Below are positions 47,735 to 60,400 of a DNA stretch of 64,000 nucleotides, piece after piece. The first letter of the stretch is position 1; each line of letters starts with the position of its first letter. The stretch covers positions 15,215,759 through 15,279,758 of the forward strand of contig CAIIXF020000009.1 in assembly GCA_903813345.2 (NCBI GenBank), read 5' to 3'. Below the pieces are notes generated by a model. The model saw only the letters and a program-made list of their open reading frames with translations. It did no database searches and had not been told where the DNA came from. A program made the translations under genes and the position numbers. Origin of the DNA: Owenia fusiformis (lineage: Eukaryota > Annelida > Polychaeta > Sabellida > Oweniidae).

Positions 47735-48165
47735 TAGAAACGACGGGGCGCGAACTCCCGTGCAGTGATATATCACTGCGGCGGGCAGATATCTCACCGT
47801 AAGCATGGTAACTTCGAAATAAACAACTGACGTGATTGGTTCTAGTCCCATGCTCAGGTCGCGTGATTGTTGAATTGCGCGTATTAACTAATAAACAACA
47901 CGTGCGGTAAACTATTATCAACACAACTTTTACGCAGATTTCCTTCCGCGGTGATTTCTTCTCATGTTTCAATAATTTTGAAATATTTTGATAAAATAAT
48001 GTTTGGGGAACATTCATAAATACATATTTCATAAGTTGTGTGAAGATTGACCACATATATGATGAAAAGGGGAACTATTTTCCCCAAATTTTGGGGATTT
48101 TCTTCATCTGCCCGCCGCAGTGTCTATACCGAGACACTGCATGGGAGTTCGGACGGGGCGCAGTG
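47735..48165. repeat. Inverted pair of GC-rich hairpin modules
   Basis: The left module holds GCAGTGATATATCACTGC, a perfect 18-bp palindrome, between ACTCCCGT and GGCGGGCAGAT. The right module at 48105-48160 is the reverse arrangement: ATCTGCCCGCCGCAGTG, CACTGCATGGGAGTTCG. Together they look like the ends of a 430-bp TIR element. ORFs of 135 and 85 codons across it are probably fortuitous. Confidence 0.65.
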
Positions 48166-49325
48166 GAAGAGGACGAATCGTATTGATCAATTTTTAATAG
48201 ACGTGAGATTGTTTTCAAACCTGCTCCGTTTAATGCCAAAATATTTTGAAGCAGTGATGGAGGGTTGTAATGGGCATCCATTCGGAAAGTATGGGCGAAA
48301 ATAAGGAAGGAACTGGGGAGATAACTAGACTTCTAGTTGAAATCTATGAAAATTCGTGTGATCTCACATCTGGGGACCCCCATGCAGGTGGGGACCCTAA
48401 CGCCGCTAAAACGAGAGACTCTGTAGAATAATGCAATACACCAACAGAAAGGCATTTTTCTTTTGCTTTGTATGGAACAAGTTTGAAGAAAAATGGTGCA
48501 GTGTGAGACTCACAATCTTTGGTTTCATACACCTGGTAGATTTAAAATTCAAATTAAACTGTTTTTGCGGGACCGTCCCGAGTAGTTGGACCCCCGTGTA
48601 ACTATAATATTGAGAGGTCCAAGAAAATGTTGCATATGCTATTTTGTTCCAACAAGGTTCGGAAAGATATTTTATTTCATTCTCAAGAATTGGTAGAAAG
48701 GAACAAAAAACAATTGCACAAAAAATCAAAAAATATTAACAAAAACAGTTATAAAAAAACATGTAAATAATTTTCGGATTTAATTGTTGTCGATCAACAA
48801 AAAAGAACCGTGTTTTTTACAGAATGAAACACAATGTTGAATTCAGTTCGCCATATTGATACCAATCCTTTTCAAAGCTGATAAACACTTTTTAAAACCG
48901 CATTTCTAGATGTAACATTTATAGATATCAAATATGATATCACTTAGACTGAATTTTGAATATTTAATGATGTAAATCAAGATTTTTTCTACTCACACCT
49001 CGTCTGTTTGGGTTGTGACCAAGGAGGATTGGCTCCCAGAGTGCAACATCGATATTCTGCCCCATATATGGGCATGTCGTGCTACAAAATTTGAATTCCA
49101 ACGACCGCCATTTTGTTCACTTCAACATTTGAATCGTGAATTTTGGTCTTATTTCCTAACGAAAAATTCCAAAACTCACAAGAAATGATCGAGATATTGG
49201 TTCGAATATTTTGAACTGTTTATTTTGAATTTATAATCGGTTTTAATTTCAGAAAATAACGACATTTCGGCGTTTTCATTGTTGGAAAATATCGACTTCG
49301 ATTCTGGGAGCCAATCCTCCTTGGG
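48166..49325. other. Intergenic; one inverted 20-bp pair
   Basis: AAGGAGGATTGGCTCCCAGA at 49020 and its inverse TCTGGGAGCCAATCCTCCTT at 49303 are perfectly inverted, marking a probable ~300-bp TIR element. Nothing else was recognised. Confidence 0.55.
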
Positions 49326-50120
49326 TTGTGACATTGATAAAACTTAAACAAGGCATTAACATGACAGATTGTCACCACCTAGTTGCTCACAATATCAATC
49401 ACAAGTTCAACCTTAAGTCAGATTTGAATTTCTGGGAACTTGTAGATGATTTCGCCAATAAATTGGTCAATTTGAAGCAAGATGAAAAAACCTTTTTGAC
49501 CTTGAGAAGGTCATGGAAGGGCAAATCTTTTTTGAACATAATGTCATTGAAGGTGAAATCTCAAATCTCAAGTCAGGATTGAACTTCTGAGAACTTGTAG
49601 ATAATTTTGAAAAAATTGGTCAATTTGAAGCAAGATGAAAAATACCTTTTTGACCTTGAAAAGGTCATTGAAGGTCAAATCCTTTTTGACCTTGAGAATG
49701 TCATTTAAGGTCAAATCTAGTCAGATACGAACTTTTGAGAACTTGTAGATAATTTTGAAAAAATTAGTCACTTTGAAGCAACAAGATGAAAAAAGACATT
49801 TTTGACCTTGAGAAGTTCATTGAAGGTCAAATCTTTTTGACCTTGAGAATGTCACTGAAGGTCAAATCTAATCAGATACGAGCTTTTGAGAACTTGTAGA
49901 TGCTTTTGAAAAACAAAATTGGTCAATTTGAAGCAAGATGAAAACGACCTTTTTTTACCTTGAGAAGGTGATTGAAGGTCACATCTTTTTTTACCTTGAG
50001 AATGTCAAACCTTTGAGAACTTATAGATGATTTTGAAAAAAAATTGGTCAATTTGAAGCAAGTTGAAAAAATACCTTTTTGACCTTGAGAAGGTCATTGA
50101 AATTCAAATCACAAATCTAA
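49326..50120. repeat. ~115-170-bp tandem repeat, about five copies
   Basis: Copies share TTGGTCAATTTGAAGCAAGA, TTTTTGACCTTGAGAAGGTC and GAGAACTTGTAGAT phrases. Unit length varies through small deletions. Confidence 0.85.
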
Positions 50121-50359
50121 AGTCAGATTTGAACATCAGTTAATTGGAGTCAGTCTAAACGGTATTTGTTAAGATATTGGAAGTTGTAAGAATTTGTTAC
50201 AGACCTGATCGCCAACCACCAACCGCCGTAAAAAAAATGTAACATACCATAACAATATGTCACCACTTTTTGGAGGTGACATGAAAAAACAATCAAAAGA
50301 CCCCAAGTGCAATTATGTGGAAAATGCATTCATATTTTACATGCATAACATTTGTTTAT

Positions 50360-50720
50360 TTCAGACTGTTTATCTCAGTTTGGAGAACGAAGTTCATCAG
50401 TTTACTACACGTAACGCCTGCTTTGGACTATTCTGATATTTTTACATATTGTAGATGTAAATGTCCTCTTTTGAATACCCACAATTGAATTTGGGTGTTA
50501 TTATGTTTTTCATTAAAAAATTATTAGCGCCGGGACTGATGAACTTTGTTCTCAAAACCAAGACTTTTTTTAATTGAATCGGTCTACTGCACATTACGCC
50601 TGCTTCGGACAATTTTGATATTTTAACATATTGTAGATTTAAATGTCCTCTTTTGAATATTCATAATTATTTAATTTGAGTGTTATTTCTATATTTTTCA
50701 TAAAAAAATTATTAGCCCAG
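50360..50720. repeat. ~187-bp direct repeat, two copies
   Basis: ACGCCTGCTT.GGAC, ACATATTGTAGAT and AAATGTCCTCTTTTGAATA recur in the same order in 50395-50535 and 50582-50715. Confidence 0.7.
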
Positions 50721-50734
50721 TAGACTGTTCTCCA

Positions 50735-50920
50735 AACCTAGACTTGTCTTTTTTTATGTGGAATAAACATATGGCCTCATGTAATTGAGTTTCAGCCATG
50801 TTAATGTTTTCAAAAATAACATGGCAGAGAAGCATCAAAATATAAGAGGCCAAACATTTTGGCAACCAAACCACAAGCAATCAAAAATATTCAAACATTT
50901 TAAATGTAAAATAAGAATGT
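50735..50920. repeat. Dispersed repeat with AACATG.CAGAGAAGCATCAA core
   Basis: A phrase covering AGTTTCAGCC, AAAATAACATGGCAGAGAAG and CATCAAAATATAAGAGGCC is shared with 58715-58815; part of it also occurs at 53400-53510. Three copies of one unnamed family lie in this window. Confidence 0.65.
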
Positions 50921-51180
50921 ATTTATCCATATAATATTGTACTGTGGTATTTCAATTACTTATCTTTTGGGTTAAGAAAATTTTCAAAGAGAGAATTTTT
51001 CAAAAAATGTCAAACGTAACATATAGCTGTTATTCTTAAGTAAACATCTGCAATGGGTATTTTGAGGCTGTGCTGTGTGGATGTTCAATGCACACACTTA
51101 TTCATGCAACAAATATTTTGTAAGAACACACATACAGTGTATTAACATTTTCAATCTTTTTATATCTTCATTTCATTTTT

Positions 51181-51186
51181 TTTATT
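51181..51186 (-). other. MRPS28: Candidate MRPS28 polyadenylation signal
   Basis: Minus-strand AATAAA about 140 nt after the MRPS28 stop, followed by an A-rich run. Confidence 0.5.
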
Positions 51187-51324
51187 TTACATTTGTGAGA
51201 TATTCGCTAATGTGGGTTAGCAATTAACCACATCTCCATAAACATACAATGAAAAAATGAGACAATATATATATTGGACACATTGTTGCAAACACATCTG
51301 ATTCAAGTCATTTAGTTTTAAAGG

Positions 51325-51849
51325 TCACTCTTTATAAACTGGTGGGAAGTAAAGACCAATGAGTACAGCATCAGCTTCCAGTAGAGTTACATCCTTGGTG
51401 GCACCTAGGAACTTTGAGGATAACTCTAAATCTAGTAATTTCAACCGGACCTTTCTGCCTAAAGTGTACTCGTTGCTACGAACAGCAGGGACTTTGCACA
51501 CACATGGAAACTTGCCACCAAAATCAATGTATAAATCATCATCTATGAGGTTTATTATTGTTCCAATCAGCATACGTGATTCAGGGTTGCCTAATTGCAT
51601 TAGCTTAGAGTGACGTAACATTGTGGCAAAACTTTCTTTCTCCTCAACATCATTATCAGGCAGATTCGCTTCATTCATCTGCTGGCCTAAAAGCTGAAAT
51701 GTTTTTGATTTTGTGAACCCCGAGGGTTTTGCTTGGTTTCCAGAGGCATCTTGTACTGACGATGAAGTGTAACCATGGCTACAAGAAAAGATTGCAGTAC
51801 GAATGTTTGCTGAATAGGCAATTCTCCATATTTTTAGTAAATTTGCCAT
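51325..51849 (-). CDS. MRPS28: Mitochondrial ribosomal protein S28 (bS1m), intronless
   Basis: One 174-residue ORF. ATG at 51849 (AGAATGG context) is preferred; an in-frame GTG at 51873 is not a credible start. The first ~30 residues (MANLLKIWRIAYSANIRTA...) are basic and amphipathic, as in a mitochondrial presequence. The core SFATMLRHSKLMQLGNPESR, DDLYIDFGGKFPCVCKVPAV and VRLKLLDLELSSKFLGATKD match MRPS28 closely. It is part of the small mitoribosomal subunit. The human gene has introns; this copy has none, yet the frame is intact. It begins 79 nt after the GTF2H5 stop on the same strand. Confidence 0.93.
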   Translation of the reverse strand: MANLLKIWRIAYSANIRTAIFSCSHGYTSSSVQDASGNQAKPSGFTKSKTFQLLGQQMNEANLPDNDVEEKESFATMLRHSKLMQLGNPESRMLIGTIINLIDDDLYIDFGGKFPCVCKVPAVRSNEYTLGRKVRLKLLDLELSSKFLGATKDVTLLEADAVLIGLYFPPVYKE

Positions 51850-51884
51850 TCTTATTTTTCCAGAATATAACACTACAGTTTATA

Positions 51885-51890
51885 TTTATT
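51885..51890 (-). other. GTF2H5: Candidate GTF2H5 polyadenylation signal
   Basis: Minus-strand AATAAA 39 nt after the GTF2H5 stop. Cleavage 15-25 nt later would fall almost at the MRPS28 start codon. Confidence 0.5.
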
Positions 51891-51928
51891 TTCCCAATAA
51901 ATCTACACCCTAGTTTAAATGTCTTCAG

Positions 51929-54900
51929 TTACTGAGGCTTGTCACCTATGGGAAAGTTCAGTTTGTCCATGAGGTCGTCAATTTTCTCTTGAAGTAAATC
52001 AATGCTATCAGCTGATAGGAACAGATGCGTTTCATCCAGGTCTTGAATCACAAACTTTCTCCCGAGAGCGTTGGTTTCATCCAAATGAAGTAGAAACTGT
52101 TTCATAGCAGGATCACTGGAAAACATATGCATAGTCTACGATGAATAAGGGTATATAAAACACATCAAATTATTTGATACAATGACACAGGGATTGGAAA
52201 GTTCAGAATCAATGACATTATTTTGTTTAATGTGTCTTAAAATAAAATTAAGAGAAACAACTGAACAAAGAAATGATTATTGTATAATAAAATTTTTATT
52301 TTTTGACTCAGTCTATCTTTCACAGACTGGCTAGAATCCTGTTTGATAACATACCATGCTTTCTCATGGATATAATATCAGTGAAATTCTGTAAATAAAA
52401 TTATTTCAATTAATCCTTTGCTTACAAAAAAGATATACAGGGTGAGCAATAAAGGTAACCAAAAGAAATATTAATTATTCAAGTATGGTTCAAGAGGCTG
52501 GTATTTTGAGCATGTTTCATAAAACATTATGTAAAATGGCCATAAAGTCATGATCATTGGCTTAATAATTAATTGTGCTAAATATGACTTTAAACTCATG
52601 CTGAACTAGACAACAGCAATGCCAAAGCGTAGCAAATCCCATTGAACAGCCATGGCTGGCATTTTTACAAACAAAGTATAAAGCAAAAATCGTAAAATAA
52701 CACACAAAAAAGGCCACCATTTTCAAAATGGTTGCTCACTAGCCAAATTGTCATCAGAAATATGCTTATGCTTTATGCTTCTAAGTAAGGCACATATACA
52801 ATTTCAACAAAACTGCACACACATACATGCAAATGGCGGCCATTTTTCAAAATGGCCACCTACTTGCCAAATTGTCATAAGACAGTGTACCATGCTTATG
52901 AGTATTCACATATTAAATATGAACAAAATCACTCTACAACTTTTCGAGTTACAAATGTAGAGTAAAAAATGTAAAATAACACAAGGTATGAGGTTCCATA
53001 TCCATCCGCCAAAAGGTATGACCCCTGTGTGGTTTTGTTCTAAATAATGCCATAGTTGGCTTCTAAGGTACCTAGTATGCCACTATTTGGTATCAAAATA
53101 AAGAGGAGGAGTTCAACTTTCATTTGAATTACGAAAATAGCGATGTAGGTCAAAATAGTTCCGACGTGATCAGGTTTACTACGCGTTTGCCCGTCATCTC
53201 AGAATTGAGGAGATGGTAGCAAACGCGAGTAACAATAAATGGACGCTGATATCTCAAAAAGTAACCTGACTGGCTGACTCCCTATAATTTGATGTAGATC
53301 AATCGAACCCCTATATGAACAGGTACATTTTGATATATAACACTATGGGGGGTAAGCGTTTTATAGTTGATCACGAGCGCAATATGTTTCAGATAGTAAT
53401 GTATAATGCAGCAAAGCTGTGGCCTTTTGTAATTTAGGAAGTTTCAGCCATGTTAATATGGTCATTTGATTGCTTATTTTTTAAATTCAAAGTAGTCACA
53501 AACATTTCTGTTTTGACTGTATGTGCAAATATAGTAAGTATGGCCCAGGAGTATGGCTCTCTCAGTGCTGCGCATGCGCAGAGTTAAATTTGAAATCGTG
53601 GGAATGACGTTAACAGCAGTTCAACATCATCATTTCAAACCTACGGTAATACTATTGAAGTTACTCGATCCATACTTGTAGAGAATACTCATAAAACTAC
53701 AGTGAACATTTGGAGATTCATTTCAACCACGGACCTCTGCCAGATAAGCTCCTCTGTGTCTAGGCTCAATATATATACTCAAGGACAAGACACGCGATTT
53801 TCGGAAAATTTATTTTTCCTTGATTTTGGAGTCAGTTTATCAATAAATATCACATGTCATACTTCAAACGATGCGTACTGTTGTTAGCTTCAACTCCAAT
53901 CACTAAAGCCACACATCCAAGAAAGCGTCTGTTGATAAAAGCATAAAATAAGCGAGCGTATATTTAATGGAGCACTTGGGCTATCTCCGTTGTTCAAATG
54001 ATTATTCCTGAAGTGAAATGCCTTTTCTGAGAATGTGACGCCACTCCGGATGACGTCATATCAGAGATTACCGAGAAGTCCCATGATGTTTCTTTAAACT
54101 CCCCGGAAACAATAACAACGGTTTGTTTAGGCTACGCGATTCTTTACTTTCATTGGCTGTTTGTTGCGATGTGACGTAATTTGAGAGACGAACAACATCG
54201 GACACTGCCAGAAATTACCGAAGCACTCCATTATCTTTACGCTCTGAAAATTTGAAATAAATGTCCCGGGAAAAGTTGAATTACAGCGTCAATAATAGAT
54301 ATCAATTGCAACCATTCAAACTAATACATAAAGAAGAGATTACAGGGTAAATATTGATCAATCAATGTCTGACAGATGGAAAAAATAAAGGTCAGTACGA
54401 GGGTCATATTTTCGGATGGTCATTTTTTTGAAGTAGCATTTTTGGCTCGTGTCTCATCTTCCCATTTATCCTTTGAGCCTACTACCAATAGGGGCTAGAT
54501 CTGGCTCCGGATCTGTGATTTCAACGGCAAATTGAGGCCTGTTTATAAAATTTGTTTTCGAACATGCTAATATGAAAGGGAAATCTACCCATACAATAAC
54601 TATATTTCTGCGTTCCCCTATACATGACCTTCATCTTGACCATATATTTAACATAGGGTTTGCGTCTTGATTTTTAAATATCACTACGCCAACACAGGGA
54701 CTCGTTTTTAGGTAAAATCCCTGCTTCACCGATGAAAATTAACGAATAAAGTAGTTCAAGTTTACGGGACTATATTCTTGCGATTTTTTTCTAAAAATGG
54801 CACATTTAGAAAGTAATTGGCCTCAGCTTTACATACATACCTCAAATGGCCACATTGCATACACTTAAACCTACTATACACACCATTGAAGTTTCATGGC

Positions 54901-57209
54901 TTCGTTTTCAAAGTATTAAAAAACACTACCCGGAAGTGGTATTTACCGTAGTAACACCTTAATATCCAAAAATCGGAAAATTTTACTATTATAATTTTTG
55001 CTCATTCAGCATTTTTTCAAACAATTGAGTTATGTCATGCTCAAAACAGCTGCATTTTCAAACTTTTAACACATTTTCTACAAAATCTAGTCATATTTGG
55101 GGAAATAGGTGAGGACTGAGTCTCTAAAAACTGGCCAAAAAGACCTAAAATTGGGTTATCAACTTCAGAGATCTTATGCAAAAAATTTAGACGCCAAATT
55201 CCTGAGATTATTTCATTTTGAAATCATACTCAGAATGTACTGAAATGTATGTTGTTAAATGCAAATATTTTGAGTCAAATGTGGTCCCCATGTGCAAAAT
55301 TTGCCCTTTTTCTCCCCCTTTACGCCAGTTAGGCCCCAGTGTACTGTGACATCATACTCATACCATTGCTACAATGTAGCAATTTACAAATTAATCATGA
55401 TTACTCTTCCTGTGATACACCTGTGGTAGTTGAACACTGTTTATTCCCCAGTGTGTTGATTGATTACACGCCAGCTTACTTAGTTACTTACTAAGTACGC
55501 AATAACCAACATCAAAGACCTGCCGGCACCTATTTATTTTCGGATTGGTAATGGAATTTTTCAAGGGCAATACGAGAAGAATTCAATTTTTCATTATTTA
55601 ATGATAATTGCGGTAGATTTTACGGTAGTTTGAACAAGAATACTGTTAATTCAAGCAGAAATATGGTAGATTTTCAAATATTTACGGTATATTTTACGGC
55701 CGTTCTTATAGAAAAAATCGAATTATAATAAAATGTTTTATGGTAGATTTTGGTAAAATTACAGTAGATTTTTTCAGTTTTTTTACAAGAAAAAACAGTA
55801 ATTTTTTACGGTATTTATATTATTTTTTATGGTAGATGCCGGTAAAAATACGGTAGGTTGGCAGGTATGAGTTACCATTGCAACCGTGGAAATGGGTACC
55901 AGCCCCCCCCTCCTAATCCGCCAGTGGAAGGTTTATCACTTCAATTATTTTCAAGCCTTGGTCAAAGTAAAACTACGAAAAAAGCACTCATTTTCACTTT
56001 AGAATCACCTATTATCGCCCTATTGGCTATATGTTGTCAAGGTCGCCATGTTAAAAGTAGAATTAGAATGCTCTTCAGACAATGTTTGATAGCTTTCCTT
56101 TATCACGGAACAAAGATCTTTGCACTGGTATGCCCATTTCCATGAGATAATGCACGTGAAAGAGGAACAGTGTCTTTAAATGTCATCAAAACTTTTTCGC
56201 ACTACTTTTGGTGTAATAATACCATCTGATTGATTGTTGGTGTAAACAGCGAGTCGGGTTAATCTGCACGAGGTTCGGTTTTTCATTAAGGGAAGTACTT
56301 TATTCCCATGATTCAAAGTGCTTTTCTGCCATTGGTTCGGTTAAAGTTTGTACAACAAACGTCCACGAATCCAGGGCAGGTTGACATTATATCATTACAT
56401 TTGTTTTGGGTGTATAGTTTTTGTTTTGACAATAAACAAAAGAATCCTGCAATATATGGTGCATCATGGGTAGGACACGCTGTGAAATATGAACGTAAGT
56501 GACATCTATGTCAAATTAAATGTTCCTACAAAGTTATTGATCGCGCATGCGTCATGATAACTTAAACCAATCAGATTACTGGGTTTAATGCGCACGCGCT
56601 ATAAACCGAATACTTTCCCGGGATTCGGGCTTTAGGATACGATTTTACACTGACCGATTGCAAACGAGGTTTAGGGAGATGACGCGGTTGTGAAACATTT
56701 GGTGAAGAATGAGCACATTTGAACTGATTTCTACGATCTCAACGTAATTTGAGGTATGGACTTTCATTTTTAATAACACCTTGGTGTCTTATGGACCTCC
56801 GTCACTAAAAATAATAGGGAAACACTTGTGTAGAAACGTCGAATTCTTAGTCTGAAAAGTAGGGTGTCTGTAATTTTATAGAAAAATTGCCAAAAGCTTA
56901 TGAACTTTTAGCTCTTACTAAGAAAGGCAGAGTATATCATACCATAGGTGCATCCATGCACCCTCTGGGTCTCTGAGGATCGTGTTTGCAATGCAAGTCC
57001 TTTCGACAATCCAACGCATTAGAGGCGGTGTTCACCGTCTAATCATACCATTGATAGTGCTGACTTTGGATAAATCACCCATTTTATTTTCCTCAATTTT
57101 TCATATAGAAGTATATTAGGCCTATATGTGCTCACTCTAGTTCTCTGAGATCTCTATCATAATGTTCTACCTACCATTCAACAAGAACACCTTTCATAAG
57201 GTTCACCAT
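51929..57209 (-). CDS. GTF2H5: General transcription factor IIH subunit 5 (TTDA/TFB5)
   Basis: Two exons on the minus strand. Exon 1 is 57209-57175 ([11 protein letters not shown] plus TG, donor GTAGGT). Exon 2 is 52115-51929 (acceptor TTTTCCAG; T completes TGT Cys, then [20 protein letters not shown] and [11 protein letters not shown]). Joined length is 73 residues; the human protein has 71. It is the smallest TFIIH core subunit, needed for complex stability and nucleotide-excision repair. The 5.06-kb intron is repeat-rich. The exon-1 match is short, but phase, donor and the MVN.+KGV start agree with the family. It is divergent from SNX8. Confidence 0.93.
52116..57174 (-). other. GTF2H5 intron contents
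   Basis: 52437-52460 resembles a lone mariner end (ACAGGGTGAGCAATAAAGG). 52615-52985 is the reversed relative of the 15.1-15.8 kb repeat. 53180-53245 holds the hairpin pair ACGCGTTTGCCCGTCATCTC and GAGATGGTAGCAAACGCG. 53400-53510 is a copy of the 50.7/58.7-kb family. 53566-53582 contains TGCGCATGCGCA. 55600-55860 has ACGGTAGATTTT-like degenerate repeats. The remainder shows nothing recognised. Confidence 0.55.
52615..52985 (-). repeat. Reversed copy of the 15.1-15.8-kb repeat
   Basis: GCCAAAGCGTAGCAAATCCC and CCATGGCTGGCATTTTTAC are the reverse of the 15735-15775 end, followed by reversed TGGCCACC/CATGCTTATG-type units with AAATTGTCAT phrases. Confidence 0.75.
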
Positions 57210-57490
57210 CGTAGTATGTTGACATACATTACGCTGAGTCTGACAAACCAGTCTGACCAACATGAAACCGGAAATCTGATGATAGCTAATGTGTGAACAA
57301 ATAGTAGACGCCGCTGTAAAAAGCAGTAAACAAAAAACTAAGATCATTTGATATTCGTTTAGTATCAAATATAAATATTTTCAACATATGTCAGGAACAT
57401 TAGATCTAGTGTTTATAAATATTCTCTGGCAGATTTCCAAACAGTGTGTTACCTCGCCAAAATGTCCGGTCACATGATCAATGTTTCAAG
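57210..57490. promoter_or_regulatory. Bidirectional promoter of GTF2H5 and SNX8
   Basis: Only 281 bp separate the two divergent start codons, so both core promoters must lie here or overlap the first exons. No TATA box is obvious. TTTCAAGATGGC at the SNX8 start resembles a YY1-type (AAGATGGC) element common at housekeeping starts. Confidence 0.75.
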
Positions 57491-60400
57491 ATGGCTACTG
57501 ACCTGATTGGAGGTATGTCTCGTATATTATTAATTTGAACCCTTCTCAATGGATTAATTGCTACGATTTATGATTGGCATTCTTTCTTAAATATATATAT
57601 AACGATCGGTTACCATTTTTTAATTCTAGGCTCCGTTCCGCCTCTGTATAGAGAGGTTTACGAAATAGTGAGTCCCAATCAAGAAAATGTTGATCACGAA
57701 ACATTTGTAAAAATATTGAAGAAGTCTGGCCTCCCACAAGCTACTCTAGCTCAGGTATATATAGATTACAAAACACATAGTTATTAAGATTATTGTATCA
57801 TATAATTCATAATGCTCAATGTTCTCTTCACAGAGATTTTTCAAATCAAAAATTTGTTTATTTTTTGGTGGGCGTTTCCTTCAGGTTGTGTTTTGATTTG
57901 TTGATCATTTGTATCTCAACGATTCAGTTAATCCATTGATTATTACATCGCAGGATCTTGTCAGATAATGGTCAGCAAATCTGATTGATAGTAGCAATCA
58001 GTCACTTAGATACTGGTGTAGATTATATCCTTTTAGTCTCATTTACAGTAAAAATTTAAATGTTTGGAACTACAGATGTACATGTACTTTGAATTTAAAA
58101 AAATAAGCAATCAAATGATTATTCTCTAAAAAACTTCCTGTCTGACAGTCAAAAAATCAATTTTTAGAAAAAGTTTAAATGCCTCAATTGAATTATTTGG
58201 TCTACTTACTCATATGTACTTGCTTTATTTTTTGAAGTCAATTGCGTTTCCATTCCATAGTCAGTAATAGTGATACTCAAAATTGGATCCAAATGCTGGA
58301 AGAAACTCAGACATCAGAGTTCATAGAAGTTCAAATTCTTGACAAAATTCATGGAATCTCCTCCCATTTTGGGGAAACCATTCTGTTCTAAATGACGTCA
58401 TTTTCTTAGAATCTCTTCCATGTCAGAATTTGAGACGAATGGGAGGGAGAAATGATTTGTGTGATATGAGAAAAGGGGATTTCTATTCAATTTCCTTTGA
58501 TGAACCGACAAAAGGTAGGTGGCGCTAGATAAGGCATCTGTCAAACTTGTTATATATGGAGGGAAAACTTAAGAATAAGGCCAAATGAGAGAATCAATGG
58601 ATTTTTGATCGTCGGACACCAAGGTTTTTAGAGTATATATTGCAACAGTGTATGAAAAAATGGAAACATATGTACAAGTCCTAACTTTTGTCTATTTCAG
58701 ATAGTTATGTAAAATGTGCAGCAAAGCTGTGGCCTTTGTAATTTAGGGAGTTTCAGCCCTGTTCATTTTTTAGAAAATAACATGACAGAGAAGCATCAAA
58801 ATATAAGAGGCCACAGATATGATACCTAAACTATGAAACAAACTAAAATATACAAAAGTTAGGACATGTATAAATGTTTCTATTTTTACATATTCTGTTT
58901 CAATATGGTCGTTTAATTGCTTATTTTTTAGATTCAAAGTAGTTCCAAACATTTAAAATTTAAACGTGGTCTAAATTTTTTTTGAAATTTTGAATGAAAA
59001 TATTCAGACTATAGCCCACATATGTTAAAATTTGGGATTGAAAAATATTTGTTTACATAGAAAGTGCCATTCAAAATGGCCGATGGAATAAATTAATTAG
59101 CATATTTGTTACTTTCCCTTAATAAAGCTTAGCTTTATTTCCATTTGACAATATGCTGTGTTACTTTCTATAGCATTTAATCACATGCTATCTTTTGCAA
59201 TACTTATGCCTGGCACAACCATCACCATGTTATTAAGTGTTTTTAAGTTTCGCAAGGATCCTGATTCCTGCCATGACCGTGGTAGTGTTATCATGAAAGC
59301 CTGGTATAACCGTGACAATGCTATATTATATTGCAAGGCCTGTCATGACCATGGTAATGTTAAAGCCTGATATGACAGTGAGAATGGTTGCAAGGCCTGT
59401 CATGACCGTGGTAATGTTAAAGCACGATATAACCGTGTGAATGGTTATATTAAATGAAGTAGCATGAGAATACCGCAATGAAAAATTTCATCGTTTAACT
59501 ACCTTAAATATGTAAATCTAGACTACATGTACATGGTACTCATATACGTTGATACATAAATTTTAGATTTTTAACTCATAATTCATTTCCACAAACTAGA
59601 ATTCTAATCTCATTCAATAACGTTTGATACGATAAAACATTCTCTCTATGACGATCAATAACCAAGGTTAATCCATAAAAATACACTAATAATAGCAAGG
59701 GGCGAAAAACAAAATAAGTCTTAAATGTCATATAGAGGCTACGGATACGCCAGGCTTTCACGATAACACTATCACAGTCATGGCAGGATCCTTGCGCAAC
59801 TTAAAAACACTTAATAACAAGGTGACAGTCGTGCCAGGCATGTCTTGCAGGTCTCCATTTAATTGTACCTTACTACTTATGTACAGATATGGGATGCAGT
59901 TGGTAGTAAACAAGGGGGCTTGACCAGAACTGGTCTATACAAAGCTCTGGCACTCACAGCTCTTGCACAACAAGGCAAACCTGTCAATGACAAGATTTTG
60001 GAAACCTTCTCAGACCAAGGTACAGTAAACCTGAAGTTATGTACTTTGAAAAATATGACAAGTACTCCAGATGGCATATACCCTGCATGCAGAGTCTAGT
60101 TAAACTACACTCTGCCTAGTAGAGACCATATTACAGTTTAATAGCCCCGCCCCCACGACGGGTACCGGTGACAGTTTTGTAATAAATCACTTTTGACCTA
60201 CGCGCTGACCTTTCTTCCACCAATCAGCGAGCTTGAAGAAACATACGCCAAATGCATTCTAATTAAATATGCGCATGTCATTGGTCAATTCGGGCTCAAC
60301 GATGACGTCAGAAGGAATGACCATATATAGAACGTCGGTCAAATTTGGCCGACGAACACTGATTGGCGCGGTGAGTTCACAGGTTTATTTTAGTTTGAAA

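Noticed and set aside
47649-48056. 135-codon minus-strand ORF
   Set aside because: Overlaps the inverted hairpin modules; composition and lack of family similarity suggest chance.
51850-51873. Longer MRPS28 N-terminus starting at 51873
   Set aside because: The codon there is GTG; the ATG at 51849 has good context and starts a proper mitochondrial presequence.
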